DNA of 64,000 nt, taken from the NCBI RefSeq assembly GCF_001295265.1, contig NZ_LJOD01000014.1, positions 1 to 64,000 of the forward strand. The letters are read 5' to 3'. The stretch is from Chryseobacterium indologenes (GTDB taxonomy: Bacteria; Bacteroidota; Bacteroidia; Flavobacteriales; Weeksellaceae). The position numbers and the translations under genes are program-made. How positions within the stretch are numbered: position 1 is the first letter of the stretch; every line of letters starts with the position of its first letter. The notes under the pieces are model-generated. The model saw only the letters and a program-made list of their open reading frames with translations. It made no database searches and was not told where the DNA came from. Shown here in pieces: positions 40,583 through 49,649 of the stretch.

Positions 40583-41242
40583 ATGTCCTTAAAAGCTGTT
40601 CTTTTCGATATGGATGGGGTGATTGTAGATACAGAACCATTGCATAGAAAAGCTTATTTCAAAACATTTGATGAATTGGAAATTGCAGTTTCCGAAGAAC
40701 TATACACCTCTTTTACGGGAGCTTCTACCAAAAGAGTCTGTGAAACATTAATTCAGCAGTATCATTTACCTCATAGCAACGAAACCATTGCCAGCATCAA
40801 AAGGTCTCATTTTAAAGATTATTTTTATAATGATGATGAGTTCGACTTAATTCCCGGGGTAAGAGAGCTGATTATGCATTACCATGAAAACAGGGTTAAA
40901 CTGATTCTTGCTTCTTCAGCTACAATGACTACCATCAATATGGTTTTTGAAAAATTCGGACTTGAAAAATATTTTAGCGGAAAGATAAGCGGGGCTGATT
41001 TAAAAGAATCCAAACCTCATCCCGAGGTTTTCCTATTAGCTGCTGAAATGGCTGGTGAACCCACTGAAAACTGCATGGTTATAGAAGATTCCACTAATGG
41101 AATTCTTGCTGCACACAGAGCAAAAATTTTCTGCTCGGCTTACAGAAGCCCACATTCCAAAAATCAGGATTACACATTGGCTGATGTTGTGGTTTCCGAT
41201 TATGAAGATCTTAGGATTGATAAAATTTCAAAATATTTTTAA
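40583..41242 (+). CDS. HAD-superfamily hydrolase (beta-phosphoglucomutase-like)
   Basis: This protein of 219 residues is read from MSLKAVLFDMDGVIVDTEPL: motif I DMDGV with the Asp nucleophile, LILASSATMTTI (motif II), LKESKPHPEVFLLAAE (motif III Lys) and MVIEDSTNGILAAH (motif IV Asp). The helical cap domain inserted after motif I is subfamily I, like beta-phosphoglucomutase and phosphoglycolate phosphatase. The substrate is a phosphorylated sugar or similar and is not determined. It stands alone between convergent speA and divergent speB. Confidence 0.88.
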   Translation: MSLKAVLFDMDGVIVDTEPLHRKAYFKTFDELEIAVSEELYTSFTGASTKRVCETLIQQYHLPHSNETIASIKRSHFKDYFYNDDEFDLIPGVRELIMHYHENRVKLILASSATMTTINMVFEKFGLEKYFSGKISGADLKESKPHPEVFLLAAEMAGEPTENCMVIEDSTNGILAAHRAKIFCSAYRSPHSKNQDYTLADVVVSDYEDLRIDKISKYF

Positions 41243-41460
41243 AGAATCTGAATTCGGGATAAGGAGTTTTAGTATAATTAGTATAAAAGGCCGCAAGATG
41301 GAAGAAAGAGGCTGGAAGTTACTTTTGAAACCTCTGTAAAATCGAATTAACTAAAAAAATGGCAATCTATTCTTGATAACCTTCAGAACTTTCCTCTTCT
41401 ATCTCCCTGTTTCCAACTTCTATAAATCAAAAAAAATTATCCCAAACGGAGGTTAAATAA

Positions 41461-41490
41461 TAAAAGCTCTCAGATTGTTGAGAGCTTTTA
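41461..41490. terminator. Terminator downstream of speA (bidirectional)
   Basis: TAAAAGCTCTCA (41461-41472), loop GATTGT, TGAGAGCTTTTA (41479-41490). It lies 40 bases after the speA stop on the minus strand and can also end transcripts from the HAD gene. A GGCTAAAGCC palindrome follows at 41506-41515. Confidence 0.75.
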
Positions 41491-41530
41491 TTTTGTTTCT
41501 ATTTTGGCTAAAGCCTGCTGATTAAACAGA

Positions 41531-42925
41531 TTATTTATATCCAAGAAGCCTTAAAACATCTTCCGGTTCCTGTTTTTCACGGAAAATTTCATATTGAAGT
41601 TCTCCGTTTTCATCTTTCTGGATCAGAACGTGTCTTGGCTGAGGCATCAGGCAATGGTGTACCCCGCCGTACCCTCCAATGGTTTCCTGATAAGCTCCTG
41701 TATGGAAAAACCCGATATAAAGGGGTTTTGTATCACTGAATACGGGAAGATAAATGGCGTTGGTATGCTGTTCAGAGTTATAATAATCATCTGAATCACA
41801 AGTCAGACCGCCTAAAAACACTCTTTCATACGTATCTTCCCATCTGTTCAGCGGAAGCATAATGAAGTGTCTTGAAATGGCCCATGTATCAGGAAGTGTA
41901 GTCATGAATGAAGAATCAATCATATTCCACTTTTCTCTGTCATTCTGACGTTTCTGAGAGATAATTTTGTATAGATTGGCACCGCTTTCTCCAACCGTAA
42001 AACTTCCGAATTCTGTATAAATGTTCGGTTCTTCCACTCCTTCTTCTTCACAGAATTTTTTAATCTGAGATACAATTTCCTCTACCATGTACTGATAGTC
42101 ATAATCAAAATTCAGAGACGTTTTAATAGGGAAACCACCGCCAATATTCAGGGAATCCACTTCCGGAGCAATCTTTTTAAGACGCGCGTATACACGAAGA
42201 CATTTATATAATTCGTTCCAGTAGTAAGAAGTATCCTTGATTCCTGTATTGATGAAGAAGTGAAGCATCTTCAGTCTTGCGTTTGGATGCTCCGCAATTT
42301 TCTGGCTGTAATAAGGGATAATATCCTTATATCCGATTCCTAATCTTGAGGTATAAAATTCGAATTTCGGTTCTTCTTCTGATGCAATTCTGATTCCGAT
42401 ATTAAAAGTGGAATCGATGCTTTCTGTAAGTTTATCCAGTTCACGGTAATTATCCAGAATCGGAGTAATGTTTTCAAAACCGCTATTGATCATATCTGAG
42501 ATCTTAGTCAGATAATCATCTGTTTTGAAACCGTTGCAGATCACCTCAATATCTTTATTTACCTTTCCTTTATCATAAAGCGATTTTACGATATCCATAT
42601 CGTAGGCAGAAGATGTTTCTATTGAAATTTCGTTTTTCAGGGCTTCTTCAAGAACAAAATTGAAATGACTGGACTTGGTACAGTAGCAATAGGTATAATT
42701 TTTTTTATATTCGGTCTTCTCAAAAGCTTCCTTAAACCAGCCTTTCGCCTTCTGGATATTTTGAGAAATTCTCGGCAGGTAGCTAATCTTTAGCGGAGTG
42801 CCAAATTTTTCAACGACTTCCATCAAAGGAATATCGTGAAACAACAAATTGTTCTCAGAAACATTAAATTCCTCCGTAGGAAAATATAATGTCTGATCAA
42901 TAAGTTCCGAGTACTTTATTTTCAT
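41531..42925 (-). CDS. speA: Biosynthetic arginine decarboxylase (type III PLP fold)
   Basis: This 464-residue protein of the alanine-racemase-fold decarboxylases turns arginine into agmatine. FGTPLKISYLPRI starts the fold, and TYCYCTKSSHFNFVLEEALK shows a Lys in the position of the PLP Schiff base (K in CTKS); LGIGYKDIIPYYSQKI, LKMLHFFINTGIKD and DSLNIGGGFPIKTSLNFDYD are typical of the Bacteroidota version. It is shorter than the ~650-residue E. coli SpeA, lacking the C-terminal extension. A related diaminopimelate or ornithine activity cannot be ruled out by sequence, but the agmatinase nearby supports arginine. Confidence 0.85.
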   Translation of the reverse strand: MKIKYSELIDQTLYFPTEEFNVSENNLLFHDIPLMEVVEKFGTPLKISYLPRISQNIQKAKGWFKEAFEKTEYKKNYTYCYCTKSSHFNFVLEEALKNEISIETSSAYDMDIVKSLYDKGKVNKDIEVICNGFKTDDYLTKISDMINSGFENITPILDNYRELDKLTESIDSTFNIGIRIASEEEPKFEFYTSRLGIGYKDIIPYYSQKIAEHPNARLKMLHFFINTGIKDTSYYWNELYKCLRVYARLKKIAPEVDSLNIGGGFPIKTSLNFDYDYQYMVEEIVSQIKKFCEEEGVEEPNIYTEFGSFTVGESGANLYKIISQKRQNDREKWNMIDSSFMTTLPDTWAISRHFIMLPLNRWEDTYERVFLGGLTCDSDDYYNSEQHTNAIYLPVFSDTKPLYIGFFHTGAYQETIGGYGGVHHCLMPQPRHVLIQKDENGELQYEIFREKQEPEDVLRLLGYK

Positions 42926-43047
42926 TTCTAAACAAGTGAATTAAGAAATGCAAAATTGCTAAAAAAGTTTGATTTTTAAGCGTTAAATTTATTATAATTT
43001 TCTATAATCCCTCGAGGACCCTATCCCGAAAATTTCTGTTCTGAAAA

Positions 43048-43923
43048 TCAATAGGTAAACTTCTGAATATATTCATTTCTTTTATTTTCGGAAATACCCA
43101 GAATCTCATTTATGTATACATCCGTTGACCCATATTTTCTGGTGATCTCGTCAAATGCACTCTCTAAATATCTTTTTTCTACCCAGCTCAGTTTTTCCAG
43201 CACCTGAATATCCATCTTCGGATAAAGAAAATGCAGGGTATTTGCAAGGCTTAATCTTTTCCGGACAAGGTTTTCCCTGTAATTATTAGATAAAAGGTAT
43301 TCGTTATAAATGGTCTTCCTGTCAAACTTCAGGATGGTCAGAATCAAAGCGGTAACAATTCCTGTACGGTCTTTTCCTGCTGTACAATGATAGAGAACCA
43401 GCTGATCAGACTCCATAATTTCCATAATGATTTTCCGGATGACTTCCGGATTTTCAGTTACATATTCTTTGTAGAAATCCGTCATTCTTTTATCGGCATC
43501 AGAACCCTTCACTTTCCCTTTTAATACGAGTTTTTTTGCCTGATCCAACTGATCGCCCTCATCTTCAAAAGCCGAATAATTTTTATAGATGATTTCATTG
43601 GGAAGATGGTCCTGCTTCTGAGCAATTTCTTTTGAATTCCTGAGATCAATAACCTCCCTGATTCCCAGCCTTTCAATGTCTCTGAAAGAACTTCTTTTAA
43701 GCTTATGAAGATGTCCGCTTCTGTATAATAAGCCCTGCCTTAAAGTTCTGCCTTCCATATTTCTGATATTTCCGGTCGTCCTGAAATTGACAACTTTTCT
43801 TATAGTAAAACGTTTTTCAGTACCAATGACACCGTAATCCGGGCTCTCAAAATGCTGTGTTTTACAGGCAAAAACACAGAATAATAAAAGTGTGAAAACT
43901 GATATTTTGATGAATCTATTCAA
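43048..43923 (-). CDS. Tyrosine-protein phosphatase (Y_phosphatase3/PTP-like), lipoprotein
   Basis: This 291-residue protein has a lipoprotein signal (LLFCVFACKTQHF, Cys near residue 20). The PTP loop HCTAGKDRTGIVTALILTIL (Cys about 180) is the C-x5-R catalytic signature, and LYRSGHLHKLKRSSFRDIERL and VIDLRNSKEI are the family start motifs with the general acid region after them. It would hydrolyse phosphotyrosine or phosphoinositide substrates in the periplasm or on the outer membrane surface. Single gene, 37 bases before the thiN gene on the same strand. Confidence 0.88.
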   Translation of the reverse strand: MNRFIKISVFTLLLFCVFACKTQHFESPDYGVIGTEKRFTIRKVVNFRTTGNIRNMEGRTLRQGLLYRSGHLHKLKRSSFRDIERLGIREVIDLRNSKEIAQKQDHLPNEIIYKNYSAFEDEGDQLDQAKKLVLKGKVKGSDADKRMTDFYKEYVTENPEVIRKIIMEIMESDQLVLYHCTAGKDRTGIVTALILTILKFDRKTIYNEYLLSNNYRENLVRKRLSLANTLHFLYPKMDIQVLEKLSWVEKRYLESAFDEITRKYGSTDVYINEILGISENKRNEYIQKFTY

Positions 43924-43960
43924 TAGTTTTTAATTTACCTACAAAAAAGTTTAAATAAGT

Positions 43961-44608
43961 TTAATATATATTTGGATAGTCTGTCTCATTAATTCCGACA
44001 AAAAATAACACATCGCCTGATTCATATTCTACAGAAACTTCATCTTCAACGGCAAAATTCCGGGTTCCTATTCTTGAGATAATACTTAAACTTCCATTGG
44101 TCAAAGGCCAGTTAAGCCCTCTTGTTGTGATGTTATGTACTGAGGGAAAAGGATAAAGTGAGATCATCCTGTTTTTTACCCCTTTCAGTTTAAAATGATT
44201 AGAAATAAAATAATACTCCGAAAATTCATCATAAAATTTAATCTTCATCCGGTCTTTAAATCCGTAAGCTACTGTAAGATTTCCAAGGAAATGATCCTGT
44301 TCTCCACCGCTGCCGCCGAAAACATCAATCTCTGAAAAACTTTTTTCCAGAATAATTTCTAAAGCTTTATGAAAATCTGTTTTGTCCTGATCCAGTGTGA
44401 GGATAAATTTCTCCTGATACATCTCTTCATCTGATCCGGAATGTGAATCAAAATCCCCGGAAATAAAATCCAGCTTATCCAGAGGAAACCCCATTCTTTT
44501 TAAATAATGAAAAGCACCGTCTGTACAGGCGATCAACCCATAATTATTAAGATCGGGGAAAGATTCCGGCGCGTCTCCATTAATGAAAAGTAATGCTTTA
44601 TCTTTCAT
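43961..44608 (-). CDS. thiN: Thiamine pyrophosphokinase
   Basis: This protein of about 215 residues from MKDKALLFINGDAPE. ACTDGAFHYLKRMGFPLD and FISGDFDSHSG are the N-terminal catalytic motifs (Asp residues binding Mg-ATP), LTLDQDKTDFHKALEIIL and DVFGGSGGEQDHFLGNL complete the active site; the C-terminal half is the beta-sandwich that closes on thiamine. It makes thiamine diphosphate in one step from thiamine. The start overlaps the pduO gene by 11 bases, so the two are translated together. Confidence 0.88.
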   Translation of the reverse strand: MKDKALLFINGDAPESFPDLNNYGLIACTDGAFHYLKRMGFPLDKLDFISGDFDSHSGSDEEMYQEKFILTLDQDKTDFHKALEIILEKSFSEIDVFGGSGGEQDHFLGNLTVAYGFKDRMKIKFYDEFSEYYFISNHFKLKGVKNRMISLYPFPSVHNITTRGLNWPLTNGSLSIISRIGTRNFAVEDEVSVEYESGDVLFFVGINETDYPNIY

Positions 44609-45167
44609 TCGGATTCCAGTATTCTTCCGGTTCATTATTCAGTTTGGAAATGTATCTCGCCAAAACAAAAAGGTAATCTGAAAGCCTGTTCAGGTATTTG
44701 ATAAGTTCGGGACGAACCTCTTCGGATTCATTTAAGAAAACAAGGGAACGCTCTGCCCTTCTGCAGATTGTTCTTGCTGCATGTAAAAATGTTGCTGATT
44801 TTCCGCCTCCCGGAAGAATAAAAAACTGAAGGGGTTCCAGTTTTTCATCAAAAGCATCCATCCACTGTTCCAGCTCTTCAATTTCTTTTTCAGAAATCAC
44901 TAATGGTAAACGTGATTTTCCGTTGGCCAGCATAAGTTTATCAACCGGTGTTGCGGCCTCTGATCCTACAGTGAAGAGATCAAACTGAATTTTCTTCAGC
45001 TGCTTCAGCACTTCTTCATCCTGAATATGACTTTTAGCAATTCCTATGAATGAATTAAGCTCGTCTATATTTCCGTAGCTGTCCACTCTTGCACTGGCTT
45101 TGGACACTCTTGTTCCGCCGTATAAAGCGGTCTGTCCTTTGTCTCCTGTTTTTGTATAAATTTTCAT
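44598..45167 (-). CDS. pduO: Cob(I)alamin adenosyltransferase, PduO type
   Basis: This 189-residue protein transfers adenosyl from ATP to cob(I)alamin. The N-terminal MKIYTKTGDKGQTALYGGTR is the ATP-binding signature, SYGNIDELNSFIG the next, and ARTICRRAERSLVFLNE in the C-terminal helix carries the conserved Arg/Glu. It forms trimers with the active site between subunits. Paired with thiN; no cobalamin riboswitch or transporter gene is seen next to it. Confidence 0.92.
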   Translation of the reverse strand: MKIYTKTGDKGQTALYGGTRVSKASARVDSYGNIDELNSFIGIAKSHIQDEEVLKQLKKIQFDLFTVGSEAATPVDKLMLANGKSRLPLVISEKEIEELEQWMDAFDEKLEPLQFFILPGGGKSATFLHAARTICRRAERSLVFLNESEEVRPELIKYLNRLSDYLFVLARYISKLNNEPEEYWNPNER

Positions 45168-45253
45168 AGGTACTAAAATACTTTATTTTACAGAATGTAA
45201 AAAAGATTCGTGCAAAAAGAATGACCAATAATCTGCCTTATACCATGTCTATG

Positions 45254-45838
45254 CTATTTACTGATTTCCACGTATTGTATAACGGTCTGGTTTTTGGGAT
45301 TATAGATAAGGGTGCTGCTGTGAGGAAACCTTTTCAGCTTATAATATTCTATATTCCTATCGTTTTTAATATCTTCAAGGAAGCTTGTATCAAAGGTATT
45401 TTCAGGAAGAAACTTAGACATAAAACTTATTTTATCAATAATGCTCTGCCCGTCAATTTTACGGGCTGTTTTATCAGATTTACTTTCATCCGTGGAAGGT
45501 CTGCTTTCCAGAAAAGGAAGTAATACCGCAAGATCTGACTTATATTTAAGGATATAGCCTTCAGAACCGTTGGGAAATTTAAATTTCTTTCCGCTGTCTT
45601 CCGTCACGACTGCTTTTTCTGCCCCGGGAAATACCTCGTTGAATTTCACATCCCGGGAATTGGTTAAAGAATTGATAGATTCATTTACCGTTTTCTTTAC
45701 GGTTTCCTCAACAGCCTGCTGTGCTTTCTGCTGCACGGTTTCCGTTGTTTTCTGAACCGTCCGGTCTATTTTTTCTTCTATTTTATTACAGGATACTAAT
45801 AAAAAAACAGGAATAAACGACAAAATATACTTCTTCAT
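45254..45838 (-). CDS. Hypothetical lipoprotein with N-terminal coiled-coil stretch
   Basis: This 194-residue protein has a lipoprotein signal (LLVSCNKIEE, Cys near residue 17). Residues 20-60 are a heptad-like Thr/Gln/Glu/Lys run (VQKTTETVQQKAQQAVEETV) that should form a long amphipathic helix, followed by a compact domain with GKKFKFPNGSEGYILKYKSD and RFPHSSTLIYNPKNQTVIQY. I do not recognise the family. Its downstream neighbour on the same strand is pduO, 86 bases away. Confidence 0.65.
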   Translation of the reverse strand: MKKYILSFIPVFLLVSCNKIEEKIDRTVQKTTETVQQKAQQAVEETVKKTVNESINSLTNSRDVKFNEVFPGAEKAVVTEDSGKKFKFPNGSEGYILKYKSDLAVLLPFLESRPSTDESKSDKTARKIDGQSIIDKISFMSKFLPENTFDTSFLEDIKNDRNIEYYKLKRFPHSSTLIYNPKNQTVIQYVEISK

Positions 45839-45975
45839 TTTTAATTCTAAATTGATTTCTTTTTATTACTGCACTTTCATACTAACGCAAAAACCGGTCC
45901 GCATATTTTTAAAGAAATAAAAAAAATTTTCCACCCTTAAAATCCTACTGACAAACTGTTGTCATAACCCGGCCT

Positions 45976-45983
45976 TACCTTTG
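45976..45983 (+). promoter_or_regulatory. Candidate -7 box for the dinB-like gene
   Basis: TACCTTTG matches TAnnTTTG and lies 31 bases before ATG 46015. The nearest upstream TTG (45959-45961) gives a 14-base spacer, shorter than usual. Confidence 0.4.
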
Positions 45984-46014
45984 TATCAACAATAACAAAC
46001 AAAACAATACAATT

Positions 46015-46506
46015 ATGACAACTACCGCAACAATCACAAAACAATTCATGACATCTGAGCAATTATTAGAGCACTGGCAAGGGCACAGAAACCTGACAAG
46101 AAGGGTAATCGAAGCTTTTCCTGAAAAAGAATTATTTGAATTTTCCGTAGGTGGCATGAGACCTTTCGCCAAACTGGCAGTAGAACTCATCAGCATTGGC
46201 GGACCTGCTCTGAAAGGAATCATTGAAAAAAATATGGAGGCCTATAACGAAGAAGGATTTAATCCTAAAACAAAAGAAGAAATCTTAAAAAAATGGGATG
46301 AAGAAACAGAAGTAATCAATCATTATTTCAGCCAGATTACAGAAGAGCGTTTCCAGGAAACCTTCAACCTGTTCGGACAGTATGAATTTCCGGTATATCA
46401 GAACATTCTCTATTTTGTAGACAACGAAATCCACCACCGCGGACAAGGATATGTTTATCTGAGAGCTTTAGGAATTGAACCTCCGTTCTTCTGGGAGAGA
46501 TTCTAA
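46015..46506 (+). CDS. DinB-family protein
   Basis: This 163-residue four-helix bundle protein of the DinB/YfiT-like group is likely to use a metal held by three His. MTSEQLLEHWQGHRNLTRRV has the first His region and NEIHHRGQGYVYLRALG near the C-terminus has the conserved HxxxH-type pair. DinB-like proteins act as thiol-dependent transferases (for example bacillithiol or mycothiol transferases); the substrate here is unknown. It is transcribed toward the convergent WYL-regulator gene and the two are often neighbours in this group, so the regulator may control it. Confidence 0.85.
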   Translation: MTTTATITKQFMTSEQLLEHWQGHRNLTRRVIEAFPEKELFEFSVGGMRPFAKLAVELISIGGPALKGIIEKNMEAYNEEGFNPKTKEEILKKWDEETEVINHYFSQITEERFQETFNLFGQYEFPVYQNILYFVDNEIHHRGQGYVYLRALGIEPPFFWERF

Positions 46507-46679
46507 ATATAATAAAAGTTAAAGACAAAAAGTAAATGGGCTGGTAAACTGTTTATTCTTCAATAATCATATCAAATTAAACTGCAACAAACTCATTTCA
46601 CGGTTTCTCCCGCCAGCTTACAACATTGTCTTTTTCTTTTTTCATCAAAATTATTATTCAGCTAAATCATTATTGCCTT

Positions 46680-46710
46680 AAATCTCAGTGCGTTTGTGCT
46701 GAGATTTTTT
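46680..46710 (+). terminator. Terminator between convergent dinB-like and WYL-regulator genes
   Basis: AAATCTCAG (46680-46688), 10-base loop, CTGAGATTT (46699-46707), then T residues on the plus strand. It overlaps the stop codon of the WYL gene at its right edge. Confidence 0.6.
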
Positions 46711-47662
46711 ATTGATGCTTTCCTGAAATTCTGGTAACAAGATCATTTATCTTCACTCTAAGACTGTCCGGCTCCAGAATAGTGGCGTGATCAGCAAATG
46801 TGATCAGCCAGCGCGGGAATCCTTCTTCAATCCATTCTGTTTCAAAAGTCATTTCCATTCCACTATCGGTTTCTGTTTCTCCAATAAAACCGTAATATTT
46901 TTTGGAGTTCACCAGATGCCCCATGATTTTTTTATCAACCAGCAATCTCACTTTGGTCTTATTGCCATTTCCGCTGTTCCTGTAATCATTAATCTGGCCA
47001 TATTCCTGAAGAAACGGGATCTGGGTTTTAAAAATCTGAAGAATCCTGTCAACACGGAACTGTCTGAAATCTTTTCTCAGCGTACAGAATGCCATAATGT
47101 ACCAGTAATTGAATTCAAAGAATACTCCTACCGCCTCAATAGTCCTTTTGGTAACCCTGGAATCCACCGTTTTATATTCAATAACCAGCTGGGTTTTATC
47201 AGCAATACTTTCCAGGATCGTTGGTATGACATTTTTGATATGATCTTCCGGCCCGGCGTGATGGCTAAAAACATCAATCTGTTTTTCGATATTCTGAATC
47301 AGGTTTTTGTCCGAATGCCTCAATACGGAACGTACTTTCTCCATCGCTGTCTGGTAATGATTTCCCAAACTCTGATGGGAAAATTTCTGCATCAGTTTTT
47401 CAGCCGTGATAAAGCTTAACACCTCTTCTTTGGTAAACATGATGGGTGGAAGCTTATACCCGTCCATTAAAGAATAGCCATTTCCGGCTTCCCCAATAAT
47501 CGGAATTCCCGCATTTTCAAGGGTTTTCACATCCCGGTAAATTGTTCTGATGCTGACATCAAATTTTTCAGCCAGGTCTTGTGCCCTGACTGTTGTCTTC
47601 GACTGCAATTGTGTGAGGATAGCCGTTACCCTGTCAAGTTTTTTAAGATAGTGATCGTTCAT
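46709..47662 (-). CDS. YafY-type transcriptional regulator with HTH and WYL domains
   Basis: This protein of 317 residues starts at MNDHYLKKLDRVTAIL, which has GGAGCAATT just upstream (a good ribosome site) and is preferred to an ATG 54 bases further up. The HTH_11 domain includes FDVSIRTIYRDVKTLENAG (about 27-45), and the WYL domain (about 135-230) has EFNYWYIMAFCTLRKDFRQF and VDRILQIF; a C-terminal WCX extension follows. WYL regulators bind small ligands or nucleic acid to control defence, repair or metabolism genes. The convergent dinB-like gene is the likely target. Confidence 0.88.
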   Translation of the reverse strand: MNDHYLKKLDRVTAILTQLQSKTTVRAQDLAEKFDVSIRTIYRDVKTLENAGIPIIGEAGNGYSLMDGYKLPPIMFTKEEVLSFITAEKLMQKFSHQSLGNHYQTAMEKVRSVLRHSDKNLIQNIEKQIDVFSHHAGPEDHIKNVIPTILESIADKTQLVIEYKTVDSRVTKRTIEAVGVFFEFNYWYIMAFCTLRKDFRQFRVDRILQIFKTQIPFLQEYGQINDYRNSGNGNKTKVRLLVDKKIMGHLVNSKKYYGFIGETETDSGMEMTFETEWIEEGFPRWLITFADHATILEPDSLRVKINDLVTRISGKHQ

Positions 47663-47744
47663 AATTGCTCCGGCAAATCTATTATTCTTTTTTTGATCTT
47701 CAGCGGATAAAATCAATAGTTTTTTTAATTTCTACCGGTATCTG

Positions 47745-49553
47745 CTAATTTTCTTTATATGTATTTACCAGTTTATCCAGATTCAGACTTCTTGCTGATG
47801 CATCAAAAATTTCCCGGTAGGTTCCGTTGGCCATTACGAGTTCATCATGGATACCGCTTTCCACTACTCTTCCTTTTTTCATTACATAAATTTTATCAGA
47901 ATCCAGGATCTGGGAAAGTGAATGGGAAATAATGATCACGGTACGTCCTTCTTTAATGGCGTCGAGTGAGTTTTTAATCTGTTCCGTGGCAATGGCATCC
48001 AGGCTGGCGGTAGGCTCATCAAGGAAAATAACCGGAGGATTCTTCAGAAATAACCGGGCAATGGCAATTCTCTGCTGCTGTCCTCCTGAAAGCTGTGTGG
48101 CGTCATGCTGATAGCCATCCGGAAGATCCAGGATCTGATCATGCAGGTAGGCTTTTTTAGCGGCTTCCTGAATTTCTTCAAAACTCGCATTCATATCACC
48201 ATATCTGATATTGTCCTCGATGCTTCCCTGAAAAATATGATTTCTCTGAAGCACCAGACCGAGGTCATTTCTCAGGAAGGTGTTGTTATATTCATTTAAA
48301 TCCACTCCGTCTAACAAAATTTCCCCGGAATCGGGTAGGTAAAATTTACATAAAAGATTGATCACCGTTGACTTTCCTGCACCGCTCAGCCCCACCAATG
48401 CCGTAGTTTTTCCGTTTTCAAATTTCATGGAAACATCATGCAGTGCCTTTGTTCCGTTCGGATAGGTGAAATCCACATTTTTTAGTTCGAAGGTTCCCTT
48501 AATTTCTTTTTCTATAAAAGTTCCGTTCTGTTCGGTTTCATTATCGGCATTCAGAATATCGAAATAGCCTTCTGCATAGATCATGGCATCATTCATATCA
48601 TCGTAAATTCTGTGCAGCTGGCGGATTGGAGCCGAGACGTTATTGAACAGCATGATATGAAGCATAATCGCCCCGATAGTCATCTGCTGGTCCAGTACCA
48701 GGTATACCGTCAGAAGGATAATCAGAACTACTCCGAACTGTTCGATAAAGGTTTTTAATCCGTCATAGATAAAGTTGGTTTTCCGGGTAAACATCTGGCT
48801 TTCCATCAAATCCATCTGAAGATCATACTGTTTTTTACCTTCAAATTTTTCACGGACAAAACTTTTAATAACCATAATTGAGTTGATCAGATTCAGAAGA
48901 CCAGATGTCTTCTTCTCCCTTTGATTTCTCAACCGGCGTCTTACTCCGCTCAGTTTCTTAGCCTGTAAAGAGCTTATGTAAAAATAAATCGGAACAATAA
49001 TCGTGGAAACTATTCCAACATATACGTTCTGCATATACATAATGATCAGGGCAATGATGGCATTGGAAAAAAGCGGAAGAATATCAATGAAAAAATTCTG
49101 CACCAGTTTTGTCAGACTTTCAATGCCCCGGTCTATCCTGATCTGCAGCTTTCCGGATTCATGATTTTCATCGTTAAAATAAGCCACCTTATAGGTGAGA
49201 ATCTTATCAATTGCCGATTGTGCCAGAACGGAACTTACATTAATCCTGATTTTTTCGCCATAAAATTTTTGTCCGAAATTGATGAAAATGTTCAGAAGCT
49301 CTTTTCCGAGTAAAATAATAGAAATCACAATAAGAATATGAATTCCTTCCGACATAGGATGCGGAAGATGGGTAAGTTTTGTAACCTCATCCACCGTATA
49401 TTTCAGCACAATGGGATTGACCTGTGCAGCCAAAGCTCCCAAAAAAGTAAGAAATAAGGTGCCGTAAATCATTAAACGGTAAGGCCTGATGAAGGGAACA
49501 AGCTGTTTATAAATTCCGAATAGAGTAACTGTTCTGTTAAAAGGTTTTGCCAT
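47745..49553 (-). CDS. ABC exporter, fused permease and ATPase (MsbA/lipid-exporter-like)
   Basis: This 602-residue half-transporter has six TM helices in its first ~325 residues (LMIYGTLFLTFLGALAAQVN, IALIIMYMQNVYVGIVSTII, VVLIILLTVYLVLDQQMTIG) and an ABC domain after that: Walker A GLSGAGKSTVINL (about 393), Q-loop FLRNDLGLVLQRN, signature QLSGGQQQRIAIARL, Walker B PVIFLDEPTASLDA, and H-loop VIIISHSLSQ. It works as a homodimer to flip or export lipid, peptide or drug. Close to lptB (97 bases), so lipid A transport is plausible but MsbA identity is not proven. Confidence 0.88.
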   Translation of the reverse strand: MAKPFNRTVTLFGIYKQLVPFIRPYRLMIYGTLFLTFLGALAAQVNPIVLKYTVDEVTKLTHLPHPMSEGIHILIVISIILLGKELLNIFINFGQKFYGEKIRINVSSVLAQSAIDKILTYKVAYFNDENHESGKLQIRIDRGIESLTKLVQNFFIDILPLFSNAIIALIIMYMQNVYVGIVSTIIVPIYFYISSLQAKKLSGVRRRLRNQREKKTSGLLNLINSIMVIKSFVREKFEGKKQYDLQMDLMESQMFTRKTNFIYDGLKTFIEQFGVVLIILLTVYLVLDQQMTIGAIMLHIMLFNNVSAPIRQLHRIYDDMNDAMIYAEGYFDILNADNETEQNGTFIEKEIKGTFELKNVDFTYPNGTKALHDVSMKFENGKTTALVGLSGAGKSTVINLLCKFYLPDSGEILLDGVDLNEYNNTFLRNDLGLVLQRNHIFQGSIEDNIRYGDMNASFEEIQEAAKKAYLHDQILDLPDGYQHDATQLSGGQQQRIAIARLFLKNPPVIFLDEPTASLDAIATEQIKNSLDAIKEGRTVIIISHSLSQILDSDKIYVMKKGRVVESGIHDELVMANGTYREIFDASARSLNLDKLVNTYKEN

Positions 49554-49649
49554 AGAATGTATTTTAACTGAAAAACGTACCGTTTCTGAGAGAAAAGGTA
49601 CGTTTTATTCTATTTTTCAGCAAATGATCTGCTTTTTTTAACAATCAAA

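Noticed and set aside
41461..41490. Possible attachment site or inverted-repeat end at the 12-bp arms
   Set aside because: Position and T-run fit a simple terminator behind speA; no target duplication or transposase is near.
46787..47419. Plus frame of 210 codons inside the WYL regulator gene
   Set aside because: The minus strand carries HTH and WYL motifs; the plus frame resembles no protein and is an antisense shadow.
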